From NCBI GenBank assembly GCA_028583405.1, contig CM053251.1, forward strand, positions 13,341,495 to 13,405,494: a DNA stretch of 64,000 nt. The letters are read 5' to 3'. The notes under the pieces are model-generated. The model worked only from the letters and a program-made list of their open reading frames with translations. It made no database searches and had not been told where the DNA came from. Shown piece by piece: positions 20,562 through 32,012 of this stretch. The translations under genes were made by a program, and so were the position numbers. The number at the start of each line of letters is the position of its first letter. The stretch's first letter is position 1. The stretch comes from Pogonophryne albipinna. Its lineage: Eukaryota > Chordata > Actinopteri > Perciformes > Artedidraconidae.

Positions 20562-21707
20562 GTTACTTCACTATGTGTGTGTCAGCAAATGTCTTTGTCA
20601 TTTCTCTGGCCGTAACTTGCAATACATCTTCAGTGTTGGACATCAGTTCAAAGCTCTCCAGTGTTCTCCTTGTGTTCCAGATCTTCGCTCCAAGAATGTC
20701 ATCACACTGCTTAAATAATGTTTAAGAGGAGCAGCAGCCATTTGATGTAACAGCTGCAGCTCAGATGTTAGATGCTGAACCTTGAGTCATTATGATTTGT
20801 ACATACTGACTAAGCAAGTTGCAGAATTTCATGGTCACACAGATTGGAATGTTCTAGTTTTTATTACTGCTACTTCTTTAAAACAACATGTTTTTGTGCC
20901 TACACTTTCCTAGATCTCTGTCCGATTTTCCTTTCACATAATAAATATTGTCCTCTCTCTATGAAGAAGGCATTCAATATTGCCTTATCCCTAGGATTTA
21001 TATGCTGGTTTTTCCATTTAGGTTTGATGATGATGACATAACAAACTTTGACTTTTTAATGCCATTTTTTAAAATGTTAAAGATATAAAACATTTTGCCT
21101 TTTTGTGACACCCTAATGACATTCAATGCTATGATGATAAGACTTGTGTCATAATTGAGGGGTACAATATGCATTGTATGCCCAACAAGAAACTAATCAA
21201 AAGTAAAAATAAATTGGCAATTGATCAGGGGCTGGTTTTGCTGTTGACAAAGAGAAGTTGGACACTATTTTCCCACCACCAGTTTTACCTTCACTAACCA
21301 GCAAGTGCAAGTGGTACAAATGCCAAGTTGACCAAAAACTGCAAAGCTTTTATTTATTGAAATAAAAAACTTTAAAATGTATATTATTACGTTCCATTTG
21401 AAGAAAAAACGATCACAGTGGGAGCATGATGGGTGGCTGCTTTCACTTCACAAAGGCAGCACTTGACCTCACTGCATGGTCTCTCCAGCTCAGTGACCAT
21501 GACTATGACCTATAGAGACCCCTCCACAGCCATAGGCAGTGACATAGATCTAGTTATTGACTGGGATTCATCTCACAGCCGTGAGCTCTGAAACCCACAA
21601 CCTTCCAGTTAATGGGTCACCTTTTATTGTGGCCATGACAGCAATACATTAAATGTTTTATGTTTTTTCTCTAACAAATGGGCAGCTGTGGCCCTTTACA
21701 TACATGT
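20562..21707. other. Intergenic, no feature seen
   Basis: AT-rich non-coding sequence between two transposons. No gene or recognisable repeat. Confidence 0.5.
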
Positions 21708-21711
21708 TTAA

Positions 21712-22901
21712 GGCGAGACACCCCAGGTGAATAGGGTAAATTTTTTAACTTAAAGGCATCAGCTAGAAATTTCTCCAGTTAATTACTTACAATAAGGCAA
21801 TTGTTTGTTGTATTCCAACTTTTCTGAAATAGCATGTTTAAATATGCAAATTAACCATTATCTCATTAAATATGCACATATTTTAACACATTTCAGGAAT
21901 CGAAATCTGAACTTTGGATAAAGCCAGGTTCAAAATTCCTGTTTCATTTTGTAGTCATATTAGTATCTAAGACTTTTACAGAAGGGATATTGGATATCTC
22001 TTTTTATCACTCCATAAATCAGAAAATACTGTCAACAGCCCTAAAATATCAATTTTCGCCATGTTTTTAGGTATACAATGTTGTATAATTCAGGCTATGA
22101 ATGATATATGAACAAACCCTTCTGTAAAAGCCTTCATAATATTGATAGGAATATAACTGGAAGGTTTGGTGTATGTAAGTGCTACTGAAGTGGACATTTC
22201 GTACTCAGAGTAGGAGAAAAAACTCATTTTGAGAAAACGACCTTTAAATATTGCAGTGAGGCGCTAGCTAAACCCTCCTGTTCTTTAGATGATAGCTTGC
22301 GCCTCGACGCACTCCGTGAAGGTATTTCTTGTTCGGAGTCATTTGTTTTTTGTATAACCTTGCTTCGTGCAAGTGACAATTGTTGTCGTCTTCTCTGTGA
22401 ACGTTTTTTTCCCCGTTCTTTTGCCATTTTGAGATTTCAATTTCTAGCGGAAAGCTAACCAGGAAGTGTTTTAGCACACCACGTGACAAATCTGAACTAA
22501 TCACGTTGTCAGAAATTGACACCAGCCAATGAGATTTCGTTTCTTGGTTTAAGCCCCCTTTGTGCTTTCACGATTGGTTGCTGATACAAAGGAAATGACC
22601 ATATTTGGATCCGATGAGATTGTGCAGGAGAGACACAGCTTTCCAGCTTTACCTCTGATGACATGGTGCACACAGCGGTCGCGGTACTTTATGTTACGTT
22701 AGAATGCTAACTTTTGGTGAATTTAGGATAAATCTACAGACGCAAATAGACAAACTATAATAAAATAAACACTTAAATGTGTATTTTGTACGTTTTCCTT
22801 CCAAAAACCTGAAAGAAAACATGTTATAGAATCAAAATAGCACAAAATCTCAAAATTGACCAGTACTTGAAAAACGATGTTTTTGCCTGCCGTGTCTCGC
22901 C
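21712..22901. mobile_element. Kolobok-like DNA transposon derivative with TTAA target sites
   Basis: Ends are GGCGAGACAC and GTGTCTCGCC, exact 10-bp inverted repeats with weaker similarity for several more bases. TTAA lies on each side (21708-21711 and 22902-22905). TTAA duplication with GG-starting ends fits Kolobok (piggyBac also uses TTAA but usually starts CC). The 1190-bp body has one minus-strand frame at 22427-22224 (67 aa, MAKERGKKRSQRRRQQLSLA at its start), very basic. It may be the remnant of a transposase N-terminus or chance. No catalytic core was seen. Confidence 0.7.
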
Positions 22902-22905
22902 TTAA

Positions 22906-23541
22906 GTGGTTCTTAAGCTTCTGGTAGTGTTGTGAATCATCTTGACCTGGCCTGAACTCTTATGTGGCCTGATACGAAATTCCACAATGAATCTAAATGT
23001 GTTTTGAGGCTTCACAGTCTGCTGAAAACAAAATTAAGGGGCCTCAATTTGTGCAGCCATGTGAGAATGCACTTTCTATTTTTGCTCCCCAACCTTTATT
23101 CTGCCTCAGAGGGACGAGATGAGCCCTGCCCCTCTAATTAAGTGGCTGTAAAAAAAGCTGGGGTGCTTGGGGAATGAGAATGAGCTTCGTTAGCCTGATA
23201 AACACGGCCTTTCACCTCCAAATTATCTGCAAAAAAGTGAAACATGTTTGGCTTTAGCCTGCCAAAAAAAAATTGTGTAAATCTGTGAAGTTTATTAGAA
23301 AGCTGCACATTGAAGAGACAGGCATACTGTATGTGACAGGCTTAATCAGTGTCGGCCATGGGTCCTCACGCTGGTCAGGAATGTCAACACAATAGCTGTG
23401 ATTATGTTGCAGAGGCTCATAATTTCTTCGATGCATTTCCTTCGAGTACATTTTTTCTTTAGCATTTATAGGCTTGGTAATACAAATTCAGACTGATAAA
23501 TCAGGTTTGATGGAGAATAACTGCAGAATCAAGTTTTGTGA
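22906..23541. other. Intergenic, no feature seen
   Basis: Short host-sequence spacer between the Kolobok-like element and the nested hAT block. Confidence 0.5.
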
Positions 23542-23549
23542 GTCCTGCA
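23542..23549. repeat. Left 8-bp target-site duplication of the outer hAT
   Basis: GTCCTGCA, repeated exactly at 30414-30421. Confidence 0.9.
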
Positions 23550-24907
23550 CAGTGTTGGGTGTAACGCGTTACAAAAGTAACGGAGTTACAGTAATATATT
23601 ACTTTTTGCTGTAACGAAGTAATGTAACGCATTACTAATGAAATGTGGGTAGGCTAATATATTACCCGTTACAATGCTCAGTAACGCAGTTACAACACAT
23701 GTTAACCCGAAATTAAATGGTGATTTGTTTTTAAAGAATGTACATAGCGAGACATTCCGACACCAGACAAATTGTGCGGGTAGATTAGTAAACCTGGTGT
23801 GTTTACCCTTCAGGCTTTGCGTCGGGATCTTCGGGGCAGTTGAATGTTATGCACCCTCTATTCAAAAAAGAGAACTGAGCGAAAAATACTAACAACAAAT
23901 TGTGTCAGGTGCGCGTGACCTGCTCCGCTGCGCGTGCATCATTTCCAAAGTGCTTCCACAGCAGTGACACACATATCTGTGGCAGGGTTTCCGTTAGCCG
24001 GTAATTACCGGTTTTTAGCTGGTAAAATTGAATAAAAACCGGTAAATTCAAAACCTGCCGGTCAAAATGTCCGATGCTCCTATCGATTGGCCGCCGATCA
24101 TTATCGGCCGATATTCACTCTTAATCTTAAACCCGGCCCCCCCGATACCGGGGGGAAAAACGCGTCACTGCAGGAGACAGCGTCTGGGGGCTTCTTAATA
24201 TTTAAAAACCTATGAATGTCTTATACTCAAATAACGGAAAAAAACTCAGCAACCTAACGATATGAGCCATTTTTACCGAAACAAAACACAAGTCTCACAA
24301 GAAGCGTTAGCATGAGCCCTTAGTGAAAACAGGCTGATGCTACTTCCGGTGCTAACTAGCAAAAACGATCTTTAAAACTTAATATGTTCTGCACAAACTA
24401 CATATCAGCTGAAAGCTGATACTCCACAGATTATTTTGATATAAGTATCATCACTGTAGGACACAAACTCACTGAGCTAGCAGCCAGAACAGAGCAAGAA
24501 AACAACAACAGTGTTCTAAACCATAATAATAATTATGTCTTACCGTTGCTGTTTTGTGATCAAAAGTCGTGTTCAAGGGAATAAAAACGCTGCTCAAGGT
24601 TAATCCAACGTCTCTTAGTCACTTTAGAATTGTTGCTGATAATCCATCATTACATTCATGGCCGCAGAGTAGGTACAAAGTTTTGCAGTCCGGGGCTACT
24701 GCTGTCTCACGTGCTGTTTACGCAAGTCCCTCTCTCCTTGACGTAAGTGTAAAGCGGGATTTACTAACTCCCCCTCGATTCTATTGGCTCTAAAGTTTCA
24801 AAAAAGGTGTCAATCACCCAAATCGACCAATGGGTTCCAGAGATAGGATCCTGCGTAGTATGAATAATGCCAGCAGCGGCTGCTTTACGCACAATCGCTC
24901 CAGCACA

Positions 24908-25008
24908 GCAGCAACGAACACAGCGGAGCGACAACACAGCGAACACAGCGAACACAGCGAAGCGACAACACAGCGAACACAGCGAAGCGACAACACAGCG
25001 AACAGAGA
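24908..25008. repeat. Minisatellite, about 25-bp unit
   Basis: Roughly three to four copies built from GCGACAACACAGCGAACACA, with internal repetition of CAGCGAACA. It lies just upstream of the MASRKRLYK reading frame. Confidence 0.75.
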
Positions 25009-25081
25009 CAACAGCAGGCAACAGAACATCATATTAGAAGGTTAAGGATTTATTTGCTTTTAGGACTTATTCGAGCAAATA

Positions 25082-25617
25082 ATGGCATCCAGAAAGAGGC
25101 TGTATAAGCTTGAAGACGCCGTTGAAATGGTGTTCGCTGACTCTCCGTCAGAAGATGAGGATCTACTTCGGCCACAATCAGACCCTGATTATGAACTTCA
25201 GGAAAGGTATGTACTCTCTCCGTTTGTATCTATTAGTTGTGTTATTGGGTGTAATCTATACTATAGTAATTCCACGCTCGCAAAATACAAAATGGACGCC
25301 GCTTTGTTGTTGTTGTAGCGTTATCTTCCGTGAGAAACTAAATCAATGGTGTTTGTGAACACTATAAATAGATTATTTGTATTTCGTGACTATAACACGG
25401 CAGTATATAAATAAAGCTGTATTGTGTATATATCAACACTATCTATATATATATATATATATATAGTGTGTATACTGTTATTTCACACACGCCAAATGGA
25501 TGCTCTTTTGTAGTTCTACAGACATTGTGCTGTGAGAAACGGAAACAATTGGAAGATCTTGTTGGTGAACACCTATCAATAGATTAATTGTATTTTGTGA
25601 CTATATTGTTATAGTCA

Positions 25618-25650
<33 letters not shown>

Positions 25651-26096
25651 CTGTTTTTTCACACACGAGGAATTCACACACGAGGAATTATTTCTGATTT
25701 GAGTTACATTTTTGAAAGAATAAGCCAGTGAGGTAATCGATTTGTTTTTTCCACATTTGTTTTCACAGTGATGAAGACTAGTATCAAATGGCTTCTGGAT
25801 CAAAGCCATCAACATCTTCCTCATCTGAGCTACGACGTGCATCAGATCAGCATACAGTTGCCCCAGAACCATCAACATCCAAGCTACGCCGCCGGACCTC
25901 TGCACCAGTACAAACTCGGACTGCATCTTCTGATTCTGAATCATCATTTGAGCTGCCCAGCAAAAGAAAAGGGAAAGCATCGAAAAAAAGCGGAAGCGTG
26001 GCCGAGGTGGGCCTTCCTCTTCCAGAACGACAGAGGAAGAACTCAGGTGGCACAACAAACAATTTTTTCTTTTTTTATCTTTTTTGCGAGTGTTGA
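25082..26096 (+). pseudogene. N-terminal fragment of a piggyBac-like transposase gene, two exons, interrupted
   Basis: Exon A (25082 to about 25206) encodes MASRKRLYKLEDAVEMVFAD followed by an acidic SPSEDEDLL and a PDYELQER tail, then a GT donor. Exon B starts after an acceptor at about 25768 (TTTTCACAG). It reads SDED, then a TAG stop, then in the same frame MASGSKPSTSSSSELRRASD and a Ser/Lys-rich tail, ending at a stop at 26094-26096. Short acidic then Ser-rich N-termini like this are typical of piggyBac-derived transposases, but the catalytic DDD domain is missing and no matched TTAA ends were pinned down. A TTAA preceded by GGGCTTAAGAGG near 26846 could be the right end. This is a deletion derivative; identity is inferred from composition only. 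Confidence 0.45.
25270..25660. repeat. Diverged tandem duplication with (TA)n tracts in the transposase intron
   Basis: Two copies of about 200 bp (roughly 25280-25465 and 25485-25650) share AAATGGAYGC, GTGAGAAAC, GTGAACAC, TATYAATAGATTA and GTGACTATA blocks in the same order. Each ends in a (TA)n run (25444-25465 and 25622-25650). A perfect 14-bp inverted repeat (25592-25605 with 25610-25623) closes the second copy. Confidence 0.6.
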
Positions 26097-27226
26097 AAAA
26101 ATGCTTGTGGTGTTATTATACTTGTGCGTGTTGTTTTTGAAATAAATCTGCTCATGTTGGAGACACATTTATCCTATGTTTCCTAATTTTTATTATGCAA
26201 GTTAACCTTCCTATAAGTGTTAGTCGGGTGATAAACATGTAAGGACTGTGGCAAACACACCGACACACACACACACCATTTACATAAATAAAAAAAATAA
26301 TGATTTTTTTTTTATAAAAACACTTGTATTTGGATGGAATGATTACCTATAGTGATAATAAAATTATTTTTACAGTATGGTACCTGAAAAAGGTCAAATG
26401 GCACTGATGGTATCCAAATGTGCCAAAATGTGCCCAAAGGTCAGTACGCCTGGACTTTCTTTTGCTAAACCTCTCTAAAAAGGTCAAATTTCACTTGTTT
26501 TGCCTCAATCTTGATACAGGGTACTTACTATATGTTATACTTTGGATTCCTAAAGCTTTTAGTCTACCATCCCATCATTCAAGGGTGGTTTTCACTATAA
26601 GTAATGTTTTTTTTTTAGGCGAAGGTAAGAATTTACCTTTTTTTACTATGTTCCATCTGAATTTACTCTGACACAGAAACATCTATATAAATTCTGACAC
26701 TTCTACATCAAACTCACAGATGTAACCTTGCTTTGATAAAAGAGATTATTCATATAACCCTTTTAGAAGTTAAGTTATAGTCATTTGTTTTGGGCATAGC
26801 ATTTTCGAGCCTGAAACCTGAAAAACATGCTCAGGGCTTAAGAGGTTAATAGTTTGATCGGTGCTCTCTATAAAGGCCGATCAGGAGAGCTGGATCTGAT
26901 CGATATGGACATAAACGCGAGTGAAGTGTAACCGGACGAGAGAGAGAGATCAGATCAGCTGCTGCATAATCACCTGAAGCCCCGCCCACTGTTTAGCGCG
27001 TTGCATGAGAAACTGACGGGCTGTCAGGAGAGAGAGGGAGGGAGAGGAAAAGAGAGGATCCGTTTCTCCCGTGTTATTATTCAAAGTTAATGTAAACTTT
27101 TGAATAATGTACTTCACCTACTAAAAGTAGTTTCTTTGAATGTAATAATTATGTTGTTTGTGGAATCATTTATTGAAAAATGAATCTGAATTTTTTGATC
27201 TGTTATAAAATTTACGATTATAGCAA

Positions 27227-28600
27227 GGCAAGGCAAGTTTATTTATATAGCACTTTTCAACACAAGGCAATTCAAAGTGCTTTACATAAAATGAAAGACA
27301 TTAAGAAAATGGCATTTAAAATCATTAAAAAGAAAAGCGAATAAAATAAACATTAAAAGAAAAAATACATGGATAAAAGTTACAGAGCAGTCTAAGATAT
27401 GAATAGTTCAATTAAAAGCAGCGACAAAAAGAAAAGTCTTCAGCCTGGATTTAAAAGTAGTAAGAGTTGCAGCGGACCTGCAGGTTTCTGGGAGTTTGTT
27501 CCAGATATTTGGAGCATAATAACTGAACGCTGCTTTTCCATGTTTAGTTCTGACTCTGGGGACAGAAAGCTGACCAGTCCCTGAAGACCTGAGAGATCTG
27601 GATGGTTCATAATTTAGCAGGAGGTCAGAAATGTATTTTGGGCCTAAACCATTCAAAGCTTTATAAACCAGCAGCAGTATTTTGAAATCTATTATTTGAC
27701 ACACAGGAAGCCAGTGTAAAGACTTCAGAACAGGAGTGATGTGATCCACTTTCTTAGTGTTAGTGAGGACTCGAGCAGCGGCGTTCTGAATCAGCTGCAG
27801 CTTTCTAATAGATTTTTTAGTGAGACCTGTGAAGACACCATTGCAGTAGTCGAGTCTACTGAAGATAAAAGCATGGACAAGTTTTTCCAAATCCTGCTGT
27901 GACATTAGTCTTTTAATCCTAGATATGTTCTTTAGGTGATAGTAGGCTGATTTAGTAACTGTTTTAATGTGACTGTTGAAACTCAGGTCAGAGTCCAGGA
28001 CTACACCTAGATTTCTGGCTTTATCTGTTGTTTTGAACATTGCAGACTGAAGCTCAGCGCTGACTTTTATACGTTCTGCCTTGGCTCCAAAAACCATTAC
28101 CTCAGTTTTATCTTTGTTTAATTGGAGAAAGTTCTGACACATCTAGTCATTGATTTGTTCAATGCACTTACTCAGTGTTTGAATTGGAGCATAGTCTCCT
28201 GGTGAAATTGTTACGTACATTTGTGTGTCATCCGCATAGCTATGGTAACTTATTTTGTTGTTCTTCATTATCTGAGCCAGTGGTAGCATGTAGATGTTAA
28301 AGAGAAGAGGCCCCAAGATGGAGCCTTGAGGTACCCCACATGTCATATTTGTCAACTCAGATGTGTATTTACCTATAGAAACAAAGTTGTTTCTGTCCAT
28401 AGGATTCAAACCAATTTAGAACTGTTTCCGAAAGTCCCACCCAGTTTTCCAGTCGGTCTAGTAATATGCTGTGGTCAACAGTGTCAATCGCAGCACTGAG
28501 ATCTAATAATACTAACACTGAAGTTCTGCCACTGTCTGTGTTTAAGTGGATGTCGTTGAAGACCTTTACAAGAGCAGTCTCAGTCTCAGTGGCGGGGGTA
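27227..28600 (-). mobile_element. L2-clade LINE fragment, dead (5'-truncated reverse transcriptase and 3' end)
   Basis: On the minus strand the fragment reads VLVLLDLSAAIDTVDHSILL (RT motif), then [12 protein letters not shown] (the catalytic YADD box), then LNKDKTEVMVFGAKA, LGVVLDSDLSF, RLDYCNGVFTGL, QNAAARVLTNTKK and LHWLPV, all typical of L2/Maui elements. The 3' end has the L2-type tail AAAGTGCTATATAAATAAAC at about 27237-27256. The ORF is broken by a frameshift near 28370-28410 and a TAG at 28141-28143 just before MCQNFLQLN. The endonuclease domain is absent. Confidence 0.9.
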
Positions 28601-30421
28601 AAGGACATGCTGCCAACCCTGCGTCTCGCCTTCATGTGGTCATCGAACTCCAGGGGGGTGGGCGAGGGTGAAAGGGTGACCGGAGAGTAGAGAGAGCTGG
28701 GGGATGATATAAACTGAAGCAATATAAAAATGAGCCCCATTAACTGAGTTTTAAACATCAGCATATCCGGCCTAGTCCGGTGATTACCTGCTAACGGAAA
28801 CTCTGCTACACAATTCTTATTATTATTATTGAAACATGACCGGTAAGTTTCAAATTTGTCCGGTAAAATAAATTCCGTTCGGACATTTGACCGGCGAGAA
28901 AAAATCCTAGCGGAAACCCTGATCTGTGGATAATCATCTATACGAAAATGGTTAAAGCAACCACACTAAACGCCAGCAACACTGCATCTACTGCAGACCG
29001 TAGCAACAGGCCAGATGGGGACATCACGTATACCCTCCGTTGTGGACACTAGCTTACTCCCGCCTGACTCGCCGCCCTCAACCCCGGAGCAGCACTCTTC
29101 GTTGCCCGAAACTACGCAGCCCCTCTGCGGCCCGCAGGTGCCAGGATACCACGGCAAAACAGAGCCTGCCCAGGTATATCTAAACAAGTACCCGTCTGTA
29201 CAGTGGGGTTAGGTGGTCATTTTGCAGCTCGTGGTATACAAATAGACAAGGGCTAGAATATTCATGTGAAAATCGTGCCATATTCTGCCATGCCTGTAGA
29301 AATGTTGGGTCAAAAATAATGCATACAATAGCACAGATGCCTTCACCACGAATGGCTACAAAACTATCTCATATCCCAAGCTTATCAACGAGCTAATGTT
29401 GCAGCTGAAATGTTCTCCAGGTCACAAAGTCAACCTCACATGATGATGTGATACCAGTTTTCAAGCACAGTAAATATTCTCTTCCCAGAGTATATGATGG
29501 GACCAAAGTGATGATTTAGTAGGCTACATGGTTTTAATAATACTTTTGCTTTTCAATGTTTGCCATTTCAAACCATGAGCTGGTTCAAATAATATTTGCC
29601 TTGATTTACAATATGTTCTCATTTGTTTTATCAGTACAGTTTTGAAGCTTTTGTGCTTTTCTTTGCCACAGTCCACTTTGGACTATATGAAATATTTCAG
29701 GATTGCAGTTTTAACTCACTTGAAATGTTCTCACTTGCTTGGTTTCAAAACATAACAAATGCCATAATCTGTTCATTGGGGACCATCAATGCATCATTGC
29801 TGTTGCCGGCCACTATTGCTCATGTAAACCTACTACTGCTGCGCCCCCTGTAATCTCAGAGGCACCCAGAGTCATTTTGTTCTGGAACCGGGCCTGTACA
29901 CGGCCTTATACTGAACGAATTACAGAGCCCATTCCGTGTCCTGTTATTATTCACTTCCTCTCTGCCTTCTTCTGGTGATTTATCTCACGTCCAGCGCTCC
30001 GTCTTTTAACCTCTTTTCCTTTCCTTAGCAACCTTCATTATAGTCCTTGACACTGGTCTGTACTGTATTAACAACGTGTCACATGTTAAGAATTTACAAT
30101 CAGAATCGAGTATTCAACTAAGCCGTGTAATACAAGTTGTTAGTAGCCTTAATGGCCTACACAGTTGTTATGCTATACCACATTGCCCTTCACTGGATGT
30201 ATAATGAGCTGCACTAAACTACATTTCAGCATTTAAAATACCTAGCCATTATTTTGCGGTTATTTTGGTGAAAGTAACTAAAAAAGTAACTAAAGTAGTG
30301 TAACTCATTACATTTCAGAGACAGTAATTTTGTAATGTAACTTATTACTTTCAAAAGAGAGTAATAAGTCATATGTAATATATTACATTTTGGAAGTAAC
30401 TTGCCCAACACTGGTCCTGCA

Positions 30422-31660
30422 TGCATTTCTCATGCTCACACACTGTTATTACCCGTATCATCTCCTGACGAGGTTCCTCTGCAGTCTAATAATGTTACTT
30501 GGTTTTCCTGGACTTTCCCCAGCTTCTTTAATTTCGAGGCCACTCCGCACTAAATAACAGAGGAAGACTTGGCTCTCTGCAGTCGCTACACCTAGGCCTT
30601 TGCTTCCTTCCTGCCCTCCCCGGGAATTCTTCACTTTCACCACCTGCAGAGGGACAGTAGTGTGGGGGGGAGGGTCCACCCCATTACACCTTTCCTCCCT
30701 CTTTGGCTAGGCTATGCAATTCTATTTCCTCTCAGCTCCATTAGAGCAACCAGTTCAGGCTTGTGTGGAGGTAAAATGCACTTCTTAAATGAGACTGTGG
30801 ACATGCAGCATAAGTACTGAGAGAGAAAAACACAGATAGTTGTTGTGGTCGTGTCAACCTTAATTAAAGCATAGGTTCACCATTATTACAGTTTCATCTT
30901 TGAGCAGGTGAGAAAGTCGACTGAAGAAATAAGCCGCCACAAAACCACTACACATGTTCAGGTTGGAACGTGTTGTGTCGCTAGTGTCCTCTGCTGGCTG
31001 CAAATTGAACTAAAGTTATTTATCTTTTAACACCAAATATGTTTTGAACAGAGTTTCCACATCACTGTCCTCTGGGCAGTAGTGTTGTGATCCGTTTACT
31101 TTTCAAATCTTCATTCTGTTTTGAGGCAAAAATTAAGCTAGAAAACGGCCTGTGGCTTACAGTTCATCTCATGTGGCTAAGACTTGAGAAAAGGCAAAAC
31201 CTGTGCATGGTTTCTTTGGTTCAGCAGTGGGCCCTTTAACAAACAGCGGGTTTAGGCATTACCGCCATATGGTGTGCAGCCAAAACCACAGAAAATGTTA
31301 ACATTTGTAGAGGAAATCCAAAAGTATAACCACATCCTGAATTTTAAATAAAATGTGCCAGTTTGAAACGGGCCCTTTGCTTGGACTTTTAGGAGAGCCA
31401 TTCATTCAAACAACTTCGCAACTTGGGCCCTCTCCTGCAATACATCTTGTTAGTGTGATCATTGATTGGATCAACCACTGCATAGAAAATCGAAGGACTG
31501 ATATACATACACACTAACATAAAAACCTTTCGTTTTAGTTATGTGTAAGCCACGTTACAAAGCAATGCACAATACATTCGTACATTTCTTTTAGACAGGA
31601 AGATGCAGTCATGACTTTACAAGACATGGTTTTGAATATTTCACTCAGCATTTTTTTTGA
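30422..31660. other. Intergenic, downstream of tns3
   Basis: Non-coding host sequence with no recognised gene. Confidence 0.45.
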
Positions 31661-31900
31661 AGTATTGACTTCTATGTTGACAGAAAAGTTTGATATCTTG
31701 GAAAATGTGCCTATTCACTGTATTGGTAAGCTAACTAATGCTAAATAAGACTGTAAGTGTGTAAAACACTACTTGTGTGTCTGTTTGTTAAATATGAAAC
31801 TACGGCCAAAAACTAGCTAACTTAGCTTAGCACAAAGACTGGACACTGAGACACAGCTAGCCTGGATTTGTCCAAATGTAACAAAATCAGGCTAAAAGAA
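31660..31900 (+). repeat. Copy of a common teleost dispersed repeat
   Basis: Contains AAGTTTGATATCTTGGAAAA near its start and AGCTTAGCACAAAGACTGG and ACAGCTAGCCTGG near its end, in the order found in a repeat widespread in teleost introns. It has the same blocks as the repeat at 53265-53545 and part of 61100-61150. Confidence 0.5.
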
Positions 31901-32006
31901 CCCCCAAAGTCCACTAATAAAATATCTCTTTTGGTTGACTCCTTTCAGTCTCCTCTCTTTCAATGGTTAACATATCACAAAGACTATATATACATGTTTA
32001 ATTTTG

Positions 32007-32012
32007 TTTATT
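32007..32012 (-). promoter_or_regulatory. tns3: Candidate tns3 poly(A) signal
   Basis: AATAAA on the minus strand about 1.5 kb past the tns3 stop. Several other minus-strand hexamers could serve instead. Confidence 0.35.

Larger units (their letters stand above)
23983..28921. mobile_element. Inner hAT transposon (4.9 kb) inserted in the outer hAT
   Basis: Starts CAGGGTTTCCGTTAG and ends CTAGCGGAAACCCTG (one mismatch across 15 bp of inverted ends). The exact 8-bp duplication ATCTGTGG lies at 23975-23982 and 28922-28929. Its subterminal regions repeat CCGGT/ACCGG motifs (for example GTAATTACCGG, GACCGGTAAG, TTTGTCCGGTAAA). No hAT transposase was recognised. The interior is filled with a piggyBac-like gene fragment (25082-26096) and an L2 LINE fragment (minus, about 27227-28600). 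Confidence 0.9.
23550..30413. mobile_element. Outer hAT transposon (6.9 kb) carrying nested insertions
   Basis: Starts CAGTGTTGGGTGTAACGCG and ends TTGCCCAACACTG, with an exact 8-bp duplication GTCCTGCA on both sides (23542-23549, 30414-30421). Both ends carry subterminal GTAAC/GTTAC and GTAATATATTAC repeats. Without the inner element (23983-28921) it is about 1.9 kb. The right part (28930-30400) has short plus-strand frames (28948 to a TAG near 29051; 29015-29209) but nothing recognisable as an hAT transposase, so it is non-autonomous or badly decayed. Confidence 0.9.

Noticed and set aside
22224..22427. Basic 67-residue frame as an independent host gene
   Set aside because: It lies wholly inside the TTAA-flanked element and is better treated as transposon remnant or chance.
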